64,000 nucleotides of DNA from positions 6,363,186 to 6,427,185 of the forward strand of contig NC_081144.1 in the NCBI RefSeq assembly GCF_958295425.1, read 5' to 3'. Within the stretch, counting starts at the first letter, position 1. Every line of letters starts with the position of its first letter. The position numbers and the translations under genes were made by a program. The stretch comes from Solea solea. Taxonomy: Eukaryota; Chordata; Actinopteri; Pleuronectiformes; Soleidae. Below are positions 12,801 to 23,700 of the stretch, one piece after another. The notes under the pieces were generated by a model, which was not told the DNA's origin, made no database searches, and worked only from the letters and a program-made list of their open reading frames with translations.

Positions 12801-13063
12801 TAAGCGTCATCTGCACACACGTGACATCATGTACCTCAACGATCATCATAACATTGTGTGGCACAATCCACAGACCACAAAAACAACCTACTGAAAGAGA
12901 GAGACATGAGCAAAGACTGCAATAAGGGTGAGTCAGCTTTTCTGCGGTTGAAACTAAAGAAAACCCCGAAACAATCACATTCACAAGAAACGTCAGGTTT
13001 TATTGATACGACGTCTGTTTGCCGCTCTGTCGCTCAGATTTTGACGGAAGGCTGTGGAAGTGA
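3089..13063 (+). CDS. mxra8: MXRA8 / limitrin / DICAM, two-Ig-domain type I membrane protein
   Basis: Ten coding exons join in frame to 426 aa (human 442): 3089-3116, 7447-7473, 7563-7871, 7958-8059, 8445-8909, 12326-12484, 12590-12620, 12712-12791, 12874-12927, 13038-13063. Residues 1-21 form a signal peptide ([14 protein letters not shown]). Ig domain 1 spans about 30-153, with Cys49 and Cys133 and the hallmark CNLHHHYC. Ig domain 2 spans about 162-285, with Cys182, Cys268 and [14 protein letters not shown]. The transmembrane helix is 338-357, followed by RRRKKR and a short tail with [12 protein letters not shown]. The paired HHHYC motifs, [14 protein letters not shown] and LYASGERR identify MXRA8. 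It is known as a cell-surface adhesion protein and, in mammals, an alphavirus receptor. The human integrin-binding RGD in Ig2 reads LGD here (248-250). The last exon (DFDGRLWK) is tiny and the least certain. A 3.4-kb intron separates Ig2 from the membrane exon. Confidence 0.93.
3955..4495 (+). mobile_element. Teleost interspersed repeat (copy 2) in mxra8 intron 1
   Basis: This is a diverged direct copy of 2130-2660, sharing ttaccagaaaataa at the left, a tRNA-like B-box region (gttcaattcc near 4085), gtccttgagcaaggcgctta, and the terminal cattacaacactgc. Confidence 0.55.
4867..4886 (+). repeat. Homopolymer C20
   Basis: Twenty consecutive C bases lie in mxra8 intron 1. The length may be unreliable because homopolymers are prone to sequencing error. 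Confidence 0.9.
6575..6740 (+). mobile_element. LINE (L2-like) ORF2 C-terminal remnant
   Basis: From about 6603 one frame reads [19 protein letters not shown] and continues [10 protein letters not shown], the pattern WNxLPxxI...S...FK..L typical of the C-terminus of fish LINE reverse-transcriptase ORFs. No upstream RT domain is present, so this is a 5'-truncated dead copy in mxra8 intron 1. Confidence 0.6.
8105..8282. mobile_element. Teleost interspersed repeat rich in GGTCTCG/AAGACC
   Basis: The sequence between mxra8 exons 4 and 5 repeats ggtctcg, gagaccggtctcaagacc and caagaccggtcaagaccac. This self-complementary repeat is widespread in fish introns and is probably a non-autonomous DNA transposon. 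The family is not identified. Confidence 0.5.
9000..9345 (+). mobile_element. Dispersed repeat, inverted partner of 22190-22590
   Basis: Blocks such as ggttaatacaccagtatgta and gattaagatgtcaaattat, and a terminal tctcagagaaggagcccagtg, recur in reverse complement at 22190-22590 within dvl1 intron 2. The two copies are diverged but collinear over about 330 bp. An apparent acceptor at 9291 is part of this repeat and leads to an in-frame stop, so it is not an mxra8 exon. Confidence 0.65.
9750..9826 (+). repeat. Compound (GAAA)n(GACA)n microsatellite
   Basis: About 13 GAAA units are followed directly by about six GACA units within mxra8 intron 5. Confidence 0.95.
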
Positions 13064-13156
13064 AAGTGCAATGTTTCTGCTGAGATGCTGCTGGCAGGTC
13101 CAGGGCAAACGCCTGAAGAGCAGAAGAGGATTGTGGAAAGAAAGAAGAGGGGGAAA

Positions 13157-13188
<32 letters not shown>

Positions 13189-14080
13189 AATTGCAGGAGA
13201 GGACAGGACAGGAGGAATGTTCCCTCTGCTGTAATTTTAGCACACCGAGTGAGTTTTCTTTTCTTCACAAAGAGCAACACATTTTTGTGTATTTTTTAAT
13301 ATAACTCGCAACTTTCACCACTTATAAGGTTACAACAATAACAGTACGGTTAAACATGTATTAGCTACCCACTCTCTGTGTTCTTTATTTGGTTTTATGT
13401 TGAATATAAGACGGTTTTATCTTACCTTTTTTTTTACATTTTGCAATTAAAGTGCATGCCGTTTGTTTGAGTATGTTTTCCTTGTCGCTCACAGAGCTCC
13501 TATTAGCTGATGAGATTTAATAATAATATTCCTTTTAATACAAATCCTGCTGTGCCTTTGGAGAAGGTATGTTTTTGTATCAGTGGTTGGAAACAAGTGG
13601 AACTATGTAGAACAGCTTCTACACTTTTGATCATAAAAATGTCAACTTTGTCCTTGTTATTATGTATGTCTAAAAGAAGAGCTTTTAATTCAGTTATTTC
13701 CTCCAGAAATCGGTCCAGTTTCTTAAGATGAATTCAGATGATTGATAACGTGAAGAATTTTTCAATTTCAGCACCATGGACTAAAGGCTAAACCATCTAA
13801 AACCCCAACACTCAGGAAAAAGAAAAAGTAATAATAATGTTTTAACCATTTACTTGTTTGTAACGGGCTGTGCAGTAGGTTACTTAAAACACTGAATGTT
13901 CACTGTTGAAACAAACTGCTGGTTAATGATACAGGTAGTTGCAGCTCTGCGAGGTGAACTGCAGGAGGAAGTGCGTCTACCATCTCTGTCATGGTAAATC
14001 ACAAACTGTAGTTTTTTCTTTATGTGCCTGTCTCTCGCTCTCTGTCTTGCTCACTAGCACACACTGTGTTGATCTCTTTT

Positions 14081-14086
14081 AATAAA
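14081..14086 (+). other. Candidate polyadenylation signal for mxra8
   Basis: This is the first canonical AATAAA after the mxra8 stop that is not inside a recognised repeat, about 1.0 kb downstream. It would give a 3' UTR of about 1 kb. Confidence 0.35.
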
Positions 14087-14659
14087 GTCATTCTATTAAA
14101 ACGTTACAACAGTGGTCACAGACTCCTGATTCACTCTGTGCTTCATAAAGGATGTTAACTATGAAATTGTGGCTGCAACACAAATAATCATGAATCTAAT
14201 TTCATTTTGATTTCTTTCTTTTTCTTTTCTCCTCATAACTGGAGGGTCATTGGTTCAATCCCAGCAGAACAGCGCTGCTCACTGCCACTACTGGTGTGTA
14301 AGAAGGACAGTTAACAGCAAAGGTCAAACTCACTATCATGAGGTGGTTTGTATGCAAAAAAAATGACTAATTCTATGAGATTTTTGGTGGTGATGTGGGA
14401 AAATGAGTGGCTGTGGCAGAAGTTTTCTCTCTCACTGCTTTTTCTACTCAAACCTATCATTTCACCTCAAATGATGGTGTGTTACAGTTTGACATTTAAT
14501 TGATACTTTTAAGAAAAGAAGGACATATAATCAGCTGCTAGACTGTTTCTAAATGACCCCAGTGCAGTACATTGCAGAAGGCGACACACACAGGTTTTTT
14601 ACTACTTTTGTGCAATATTGATCAATTTATTTATTGTGTGCTAATTGATACTGTTCTAT

Positions 14660-14975
14660 TCTCTATTCTAAACCTGGAACTGCTTACCCATGGAAATCAA
14701 ATCTGCCTCCAGCATTGAACATTTTAAATCACTTTTAAACACCCACCTCTTTTCCTTGGCATTCACTTAATAATAATAATAATAGCCACTTGACACTTCT
14801 ATCTAGATTTTACTAGATTTTACCATTTTCCTATTTTATTATGTTGCTATTTTACTGTTTGTTTTTATTTTATGTTTTATACCTTTTACGTTGCTTTGCC
14901 TTTAACTCTGTAAAGCAGTTTGGTCAACCCTGTATTTTTTAAAATGTGCTCTAGAAATTAAAGAAGTTGACTTCA
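14660..14975 (+). mobile_element. LINE (L2-like) 3' end fragment
   Basis: One frame reads WNCLPMEIKSASSIEHFKSL then LNTHLF and a stop: the conserved C-terminus of fish L2-like ORF2. The 3' tail follows with agcagtttggtcaaccctgt and tgtgctctagaaattaaaga, typical of fish LINE 3' ends. It is truncated and non-functional. Confidence 0.7.
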
Positions 14976-15062
14976 CTTGATGACTAAATGTGAGGGAAAT
15001 TGATATATTATATTGATATTGATATAATATTATGCAGCCTTAGTTCACAATAATAATATTAT

Positions 15063-15089
15063 ATAATAATAATAATAATAATAATAATA
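15063..15089 (+). repeat. (TAA)n microsatellite
   Basis: About nine TAA units between mxra8 and dvl1. Confidence 0.9.
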
Positions 15090-15629
15090 TAAGGCTACAG
15101 TATCAATAATTATGGAAGAGTATTAGGGCCACATGTAAAAAATGTTTTTGAAAGCGAGACTTTTGACTAAAGTCGGAATATTCTAAGAAAAAAGTCAGAC
15201 TTCTGAGATCACAGTTAGAATTCTTATTATTGTTTTAATTTTATTAATCCTTTATTTAGCCAGGAAGGTCCCATCGAGATACAATATCTCCTCTTCCGGT
15301 GAGTACTAGAAATATTCTGACTTTAATCTCAGAATTTTGATTTTATTCATGTTATTTAAATGTGTTGTTCTTTCCATTTTTTTTTTTGACATGTGACCCT
15401 TATACCCTTCCGTACATATTCCACGGCTCCTCTTTGTTCCTTATATATCACACTCATACACATGAGTGTGAGTGTGTTGTATAACATGGACCTGGAGGCC
15501 TGCGCACAGCCACAACGCACCACTAGATGGCAGCACGGTCTCGCCAATTAGCTCATGAGAAAAAAAAAAAGGCAATAGCAATATTCCCAACTCCATATCG
15601 CTGAAGGATGTGGACTGTCCCTTCCTGTT

Positions 15630-15879
15630 TCAGTGCCGAGAGAGCCACCGTACCGACTCACACCGGAGCAGGAACACCACCACAGGCGCCTGGAACGCGA
15701 TTATGTCTGCGCGTTTGCCGCGGAGCCTCGTTTCCCACCGCGGTCCACGCAGGTTTCTGGTTTAGTGGGAGCTGTTAATATGTTATTCCACGGCTGACTG
15801 GTAACACAGCGGGCCTGTTTACTGCGCTGCCAGCCCTTGTTTCCTTTGCCGTGTCAATGATTGTCCTCCCCTCACTCTC
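15630..15879 (+). promoter_or_regulatory. dvl1 promoter / 5' leader, CpG-rich, with upstream ORFs
   Basis: The 250 bp before the dvl1 ATG are clearly richer in G+C and CpG than the surroundings (ggaacgcgatt, gcgcgtttgccgcgg, ccaccgcggtccacgc), as expected for a CpG-island promoter of a housekeeping signalling gene. Three upstream ATGs are present. A 20-codon ORF runs 15703-15765, a short ORF starts at 15779, and an ORF at 15857-15910 overlaps the dvl1 start in another frame. The transcription start site is not determined. Confidence 0.45.
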
Positions 15880-16260
15880 ATGGCGGAGACTAAAATCATA
15901 TACCATATAGACGAGGAGGAGACTCCTTATCTGGTCAAACTGTGCGTCTCTCCAGAGAAAGTCACCTTAGCGGATTTTAAAAATGTCCTCAACAATCGGC
16001 CCGTCAACAGCTACAAATTCTTCTTCAAATCCATGGACCAGGATTTTGGGTAAGTGGCCACCATTGGTGACTATTATAATCGTGTTATTATTGTTGTTAT
16101 TACATGGTTTGTGAGCGGGTTATTGTTGTAGCGCGTGTCTAAAGAGGGCATTAGCACCATGACGCGACGCAACATTGTTCCATGTGTGCCATGTCTGCCT
16201 CCATGCTCTCCTCCTGGCACCTGCTCATTATTCCAGGCTGTCCTGTGCGCAGTGGAGGAG

Positions 16261-16291
<31 letters not shown>

Positions 16292-19200
16292 AGTGTTTGA
16301 AGTGATACCGGATCTGTCCAGAGCTCTAATGACGCAGCCCTGCATGTATTACACACATCCAGACCTCTGCTCCGTAAAGCCACTGTATCCACCCATAATA
16401 ATAATGTCCATATATGACACTAACCAGGCGGAATGTAAATGTCAAAGCTGCAATGTTGACAAAGAGTCCACATGTTTGACTTCTCAGGTTTCATGTTGTT
16501 TGTTTTGGTTTCCTTGTGTGCCTAGGTTACTCTAGCATGTGTTTATTCTTCTTATTTTTATTTTTTTTTAATTATTTTAAAATTATAATTTATACACAAT
16601 AGCATGGGCAAGTTTTATTGCTCCGGAGACACTTAGAAATCCAGACATAATGGACTGCAGGTGAAACCCAAGAGAGTACAGCAACCGCAAGTAAGTGGTT
16701 GAGACTTTTAGATGTGCAATTATATTATCAATGATCCATTTACTGTAATTGCACCCGAAGGAGGCAATTAAATGTCAAGTGGTCAGCTGTCAATATAACA
16801 TTGTTTTTTTTGTCCTATGGCTTTTCTCAGTTTGCTGCCACTGAGGTTTTTCAGAACGACTGGTTGTAAATAATGTATGTTGAAGGGACAGCTGTTTGAC
16901 TCAATGTTGCTGAATCTACCAGACTGGGTCTCGATAATCACTCAAACAGGATCATATTATATACAACACTGTGATCAGGAGGGAGAGAAATCATTACCTT
17001 TTGCCAAGGAGGTCATATTTTTTTGGAGCTGTGTTTGTCTTTGTTTGAGCAACACAACTGAAAAAAAAACAAAGGACAGATTTTTTGATAAAATTTCCTG
17101 TGGATGTAGGTTATGTGGACCTGAGAAGAAATGATTACATTTTGGTGGAGATGTGGGAAATGGAAAGGCCTTGTGCTTTCTCACCTCTGTCTGTTGCTAA
17201 ACCTGTGATTTTACCACTGATTGTGTTCTAGCAGAATTTCTAGAATCAGAGTACAACATTTAAATGATTTCCCTAAAATAGGGGGACATGTAAACATTTA
17301 AATAACAGTTAAAAATTGATTTCAATTGTGAATTCTACCCTAAAATCATTCAGAGGCACATTGAGAATAGCAATATTTCCCTTTCCCCCGCTCCCTTGTC
17401 TTCTTTGTGCTCTCTGTTTCTCTCCTCACTCTTCCCATCTGGAGTGTCAGGAGTTACACCAGGTCTCCAAAGCTCTTCATCTCTGTCGGTCAGTGAGATC
17501 CACTTGTATCAGGCCTCCGTTGAGAATGACGTATTTGTGTCAGTGCCCATTTCTCATTCCAATCTGAACAGTCATACGTGGGCCCACACACACACACACA
17601 CACACTAGTATCTCGCACATGTGATTGGAGGAAATGCAGTGGCAGGCAGCGTCTAAAGAGTCCAACGTCACATCGTTTCCACTGCAGCCTGATCTTGTGA
17701 GGGAAACTGGCTTTTCCTGGTGAAAGGCTAAGGCTTGGTGCTCCGCTTTGTCCCCAACCCCAGGCTTCCTGCCTCTCTCCTACACTGCAGGCCCGGGCCG
17801 CTCGCTGGGCCTCAGGTGATCGACAAGCAGATTATGGAAACAAACAACGTGTGTTTGCTCTCACCACACAGCCAACATGGCTCAATGTTGCCGAACACAC
17901 TGCCACAGTAGGCCCGGCTCCTGCTCGTGCATCAACAAAGCATGTGGAGTTATAAATTGGACATTGCCAGAGGAGGGTTTTCCGCACAGGACGGTCATAC
18001 ACTGTTGTCTCCGAGGTGTCTCCAAGAGCACGCGGTGGCGCCTTTGAATTAAGGTTGAATTTGTCAGGCTGTTGCGAGTCGCCGTACGTTGCTGGCACAG
18101 TATGGAAGCAGGCGCAGTCAAAGGCACAGAGGATAGCAGCAGCTTTTGTGGTAGCCGTGCCGTCTGTACTGCAAACACACAGACAGTATGGCTGCTGGAG
18201 AATTAGCTGGGGAGGAATAAGACTGCTGAGCCGAGAGGGAAAACATCAAATCCCTCGCAGTTATAGACAGTGTTTGAAATGTAAATCAGCAGTCAGCGCA
18301 GGGTCCTCTGTAGTAGACCCCCTGCTGTGCAGAAAAAAACCCAACACACAGCCATTTTCTTATGAGATTGGTGAATTACATTTGTGCAGGCCTTATCTGC
18401 TCTTTAAGCAGTGGCTACACAAAATTGTTAAATGGCTTCCCCCCCCCCCCAAAAAAATACACCACAGTGAACCTGCCATTTCAGCTCCTTTTGGACTCAA
18501 TGTAACCAGGAGCCTCTATCATTTCTGATCGCTCAACAGAGGTTGGAAATTAAATGACAAATGTTTCTTTATGTGCATGTCAGGCCTGATTTCATTCATC
18601 AATATCCATAAGACAGGAAGTCACTTGAGGCTTGGGTTTCGAAGTCACCCGCTCAACTATTTTCTGGAGACTCTTAAGCTGATGATATGGCATTTTGGTG
18701 GCGAGTGCATTCGGGACCTCACTATAATGCAAGTCACAGAGGCACTGTGGAGCTGAGGAAGCAGCCAAGCTGAAGGTCTGAAAGGAACAGACTTGTTTGT
18801 GCCTCAGAAAATAGGGGGCTGGTTGAGGGATTTTTTTTTTTCTCCCCCCTCCTCGACTGAGGAAGTGATGCAGAGACACTGCTCGTTGGTCGACAGGAAT
18901 GAATAAATGAGTGTTGTAGTGACACTGTGGACCGAAAACAACAAAACATCTGTTATTGTCGTGTTGTTACAACAATAGGGTACATGCTATTACAACACTG
19001 AAATTGAATCAGGTTTGTGGACTGAGTCCGACTGCGTGTCTTGTTAAAATCCATCTATCCATAATCTTATTTGATGACAAATATTTTGCTTCCGCGTCAT
19101 TGGCATCAGCTCACCAGAGTCCGCGGTGCTGCCGGCTGATGTTGGCTCCTGACTCCTGCCTCTGGTTTCTGGATTAGACTGTAACTCGCCGACCCTCCTC

Positions 19201-20661
19201 TGTCTCTCGCAGCATAAACAAACACGTCTAATCTTCCCCAGCTACACAAATATGCCCAGCAGAGGAATATTCAGTGTTTTAGACCTATTACGGCTGTCAA
19301 GCTCTAAGGAGTCACATCTGTGACAGCAGCCCAGACTCATGCTCTTCTTAACAGTGTGTGTATCTGGTATTTCTTCTGTTGTGGGGACCCAAATCTGTTT
19401 ACACAGTCACATTATAATCCAAAAAAGTCAAGTCCCCATAATGCAAATGACTCCATTTTAAGGTGAAGACATGCTTTAAAGTTAGACTGAGGTTAGGGTT
19501 AGGGTCAGGTTTAGGAATAGGCCAGTTGTAATTATGGAAATGAATGTAGGTCAGTGAAATGTCATGGAAACCAGTGTGTGTTTGTGTTTGGAGTTCAGTC
19601 GTGGAATTAACACTCGGGCTCCTGATATCAGATGAAGCTAAAAAGAACGCAGGCCAAGGGTTTTTCATGACATGTTAAAGACGTCATCTGTTATAATTGG
19701 CATTGTTTCTCACTTCCTTTGGTTTCGGCCCATAATGCATCAGCCAGACGAATATTAAAAGGCCTCATTTTGTACGTCAGTTCTTTCAGACATTATAAAA
19801 TAGAGTCACACTGTATGAGTGGAACAGCCTGTCCTGTCAGGCACTAGGAAGAAGAAAGCTTGGCTGATATTTAATTTTTATTGGTCCACTCCCACATCCT
19901 CACAAGTCACCTTACAGCTGCTAATGTAGCTTGAGACAGGATGCACACTTCCTACCTCACAAGTAGCCAGCGGAGTCGACCTTGGCCTCCTTCCCTTTTC
20001 CTCCCCGAGGTGGAACAGGCCACAGCAGCAGAGTCTCTGGTCGTCGGCTCCTGCCACAGAGCTACGTTATCTCTGTCCACCACTCCCTGCAACACAGCAG
20101 CAGCCAATGCAAAAACACAGCTCGCCTGGCTAATCATTTCACTAGCAGGGAAGTTCTGGCAAACAGGAGGTGGTTTGGAAAAGAAAGCTATAAAGTCACT
20201 GTCAGACGCAGCACTGCATAACATCTTCTCACACTCTCCTGCTTTCCTCAAGTCATGCCTTTCCTCTTTTTCATGTATATGTTCAAAGCCAATATGAAAT
20301 ATCTGAAATGCTTGGTATATATCGTGTCTGTGAAAACAAAAACAAAACAAACAGAGCAACATAGGCTTCGGGGAGTTTTAATGGAAACTGGTTACTACAA
20401 TCAGGATGTTGTAGCTGCATGTGTGTCAGTGTGTGTGTGTGAAGTGTTATATCCACTCGTGTCTGACTCTCTCTCGCTCTCTCTCGCTCTCTGTGACACG
20501 AGCCTGGCAGGTGTGCTGAACTGTGTCCCAGCAGGTCAAAGGGTAACTGCAAGGTATTTCTGTAGGGAATTTACAGCCCGAGAGGAACACATTGAGTGAG
20601 ACTTAACACACCAGATCACTCTATTAATACATGCTCGTCTTCTTTGACACCATTGACATCC

Positions 20662-20728
<67 letters not shown>

Positions 20729-23700
20729 GTGGATGTTAGTGTAACACCAACACCTCTGTCACTTTACTGTTACTGTAAAATCCTTCTTTACTCTTTTACG
20801 GCTCTGTCCTCGCCAGATCGTGCAGCCGGCCCTTATCACGTTATTGTGCTCAAAGTAAGTGCAGCGTGTCCATAAATCAGCGTATACAGACTTCCCCGCT
20901 GGCTCTTGTACTTGCGAGGCTTTAACGATCGGTTGAAACCTTTGGAAGCCACTTGGAGGAAGTCACTCAGAAAGTGCGAGTGACACCAGGCTTCTCTGGT
21001 GTTGTGTTGTTCAGCTGTCTCTGGGCTCTTCTAACTGTGTCTGTCTGCCTGTTCTCCAGGGTGGTCAAAGAAGAGATTTCCGATGATAATGCCAAGCTGC
21101 CCTGCTTCAACGGGAGAGTAGTGTCCTGGGTAAGTGAGATTGATGGTGCACCCATGCTGCCTCTCTCTCTCTGTGTGTGTGTGTGTGTCTCTCATGTGGC
21201 TGCTTGCCTGGCTGTGCAGCTTCATCTCTAACCAAAGATATGTGGAGCACTCGTGGAGGATGTAAATGTAGCCATGTAACACCCCCACAGAGCTTTTTTT
21301 CTCAGCACTCTTCGTACTGAGAGCGCTGTATAGGTGCAAGTGCGTCCATTTGATGTTCAGCTTAGCCACAGTTTCAAAAATACAGTCAGAGGTGACCGAG
21401 TTTAATATCACAGAGGAACGAGAAGTCCACTATGACTTATCTGGTTTTGTCAATATATGAGATAACAAGGGCTGAAAGTCTCCAGAGACAATAATGTCTG
21501 TCCAAACCAAATCAATATGTCATGCTAGAGATGCATTTACATCCTAGTCATTGCACCATCACAGTGGATATAATATCATATCAATGTCAACTAAGAATAA
21601 TTTGTTTGGCGTTCATTCAAAAGGCTTAGTGCGTATAATTTAGGGGAAGTGATTCACAGAATATAATATTTATAGCATCTCGTCCCACCTCTATAGGAGA
21701 CGGGTCCGCCCCCGTGGAGCCATCGTGTTTTACAGTAGCCCAGAAAGGACGAACACACACAATAGCCTTAGAAAGGTCATTTCACATATTTACATGCTTC
21801 CCTCCATTGTAAGGTCATGAGTGACACTCAGCCACACAGTGGTGGCTACACAGATATGAGGGACTGACTTGCTCTTGTATCTTATAAATGTTATCTAATA
21901 ATAGGGATTTGCATTTAAATTTCTGTGTCAACTACGCCTTAGTATCCAGTCAGAACAAATGTAGACATCTTTATATTTCACAGTTGGTGTAGTACAATCC
22001 ATCCAAATATAAGAATTTAAGATTTTCTCTAGTAATATGAGCAAGATCAGGGCATTTGATTGATTGTTTTTAAATAAAGGCTGATTATATTTTGGTATTT
22101 TGTAATGTCATTAAAAGGTATCAAGTGTTTTTTTGAAATAGTGCTTAACACATTGTCATAAAAATGAGAAAACATAAATATTTTAGAAATCTTCCAGAGA
22201 CTTCTTTAAAACATTTTTTTATTGTTATTTATTTGGCAAATAACAAACTGAATTCACCTTTTTATACCCAAATTTGACTCGGCTCACTGGGCTTCTTCTC
22301 TGAGATGTTGGAAATTAATCAGGCGTAACATTCAACCCCTAAAACAAAAGTAAATAAATAGAATTTGACATCTTAATCAAGAAATAATAATGTGCTTTAC
22401 TATGTTTTCAGTTTTATGTTAAACAGTAAATTTGAAAATTCATGGATAACAATTATTTTTATATTTTAGCATTAAAATATATAATTTAAGCTTCTACATA
22501 CTGGTGTATTAACCATTACAGAAACAATAAAAAAAACTGATTAATTGATTTGATTTGATTAACATTTGATATATTAACTAGTTAGTAATCAGAGTAATGT
22601 GTAGACACCTCAGGCTCAGTGTATTTCATCCACCAGAAGGTGATGGAACCTGCAGAAATACTTTGAGTTGCTGAGAAAAAGGAAGAGTCACAAAATGGGT
22701 TCATTTAACAATCCACCTGTGAATCCCTGAGCTTGCATTAGAGTAATCGCAGCCCATATAGTTGTTAGCCTTTCTGTGGCCGCACGCTTTAACTTTCATT
22801 ATTCTGGTGCAGATGAAAGGAGAGTAGCTGAATCTGTGGGTCTATTAGGTCTTTCAAGTTTCTTTGTCGCTCGCTGTTTTTTGTTGTTTAAGTGCATCGT
22901 CACCAGTCTTCTCCAGGCCTCTCTTTCTTTCTTTTTCCATTGTATAGCCTGATCCACACATCCAATCCAAATGTATCTCTATAGAGTTACATTTAAAAAC
23001 AACCCAGTTAAAGTGCTGTACATCGCATACATACATAAAACAGACAGGATATGATGTAATGTAAACTAAAAGCAATATATATATATATGTATATACATAT
23101 ATACAAACAGAATGTGAAACCAATAAGACACAGAAACAGTCAATAAACAATATATAATACACATGTCAGTCGTGTCATTGCTGTCTTCGAGCGTCTCGGG
23201 TGTTTTTGATCTTCCTCCTCTCTAAGATACTGGGTCTGTATCGTTCAGCAAAATATCTTTTTATTGTGTGTTTGCTCCTGGAGCTGAATATGTCTGATCT
23301 ATAATAAATCTTTCCTTTCTTTTTTCTTTAACTTCTCTCTCCCTCTCAGCTGGTCCTGGCAGAGAGTGCCCACTCTGATGGAGGATCTCAGTGCACAGAG
23401 AGTCATCCAGAACTGCCTCCTCCTCTTGAGAGAACAGGAGGCATCGGAGACTCGCGGCCCCCGTCCTTCCAGTGAGTAGTCTAATTACCGTTTGTCGTAT
23501 ATGCACAATTACACACATGGATTCAAGCACACAGTCCTCTCAGAACTGGGTCAGCGCTTATTTCACAGCACACCATATGTAGTGATCAGAATGAGGATTG
23601 CTTATCAGAGCAGCTCATCATCATCATCATCATCGTCAGGCGACGTGTGGGTGGTCCGTGTGTGAGAGTGTGGCACGTGTGAAAGCTTGAGAGTGGGAAC

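Larger units (their letters stand above)
13064..15630. other. mxra8 3' flank and mxra8-dvl1 intergenic region
   Basis: A (GAAA)n tract lies at 13156-13190 and a canonical AATAAA at 14081-14086 that may end the mxra8 mRNA. A fish SINE-like fragment with ggttcaatccc lies near 14250. A LINE remnant lies at 14675-14975 and a (TAA)n tract at 15063-15089. A short fish repeat (tttatttagccaggaaggtcc) lies near 15250. No additional coding exon was recognised. Confidence 0.6.

Noticed and set aside
19491..19516. Interstitial telomere repeat
   Set aside because: Only two to three TTAGGG-like units, embedded in a fish interspersed repeat with a second copy at 37680-37925.
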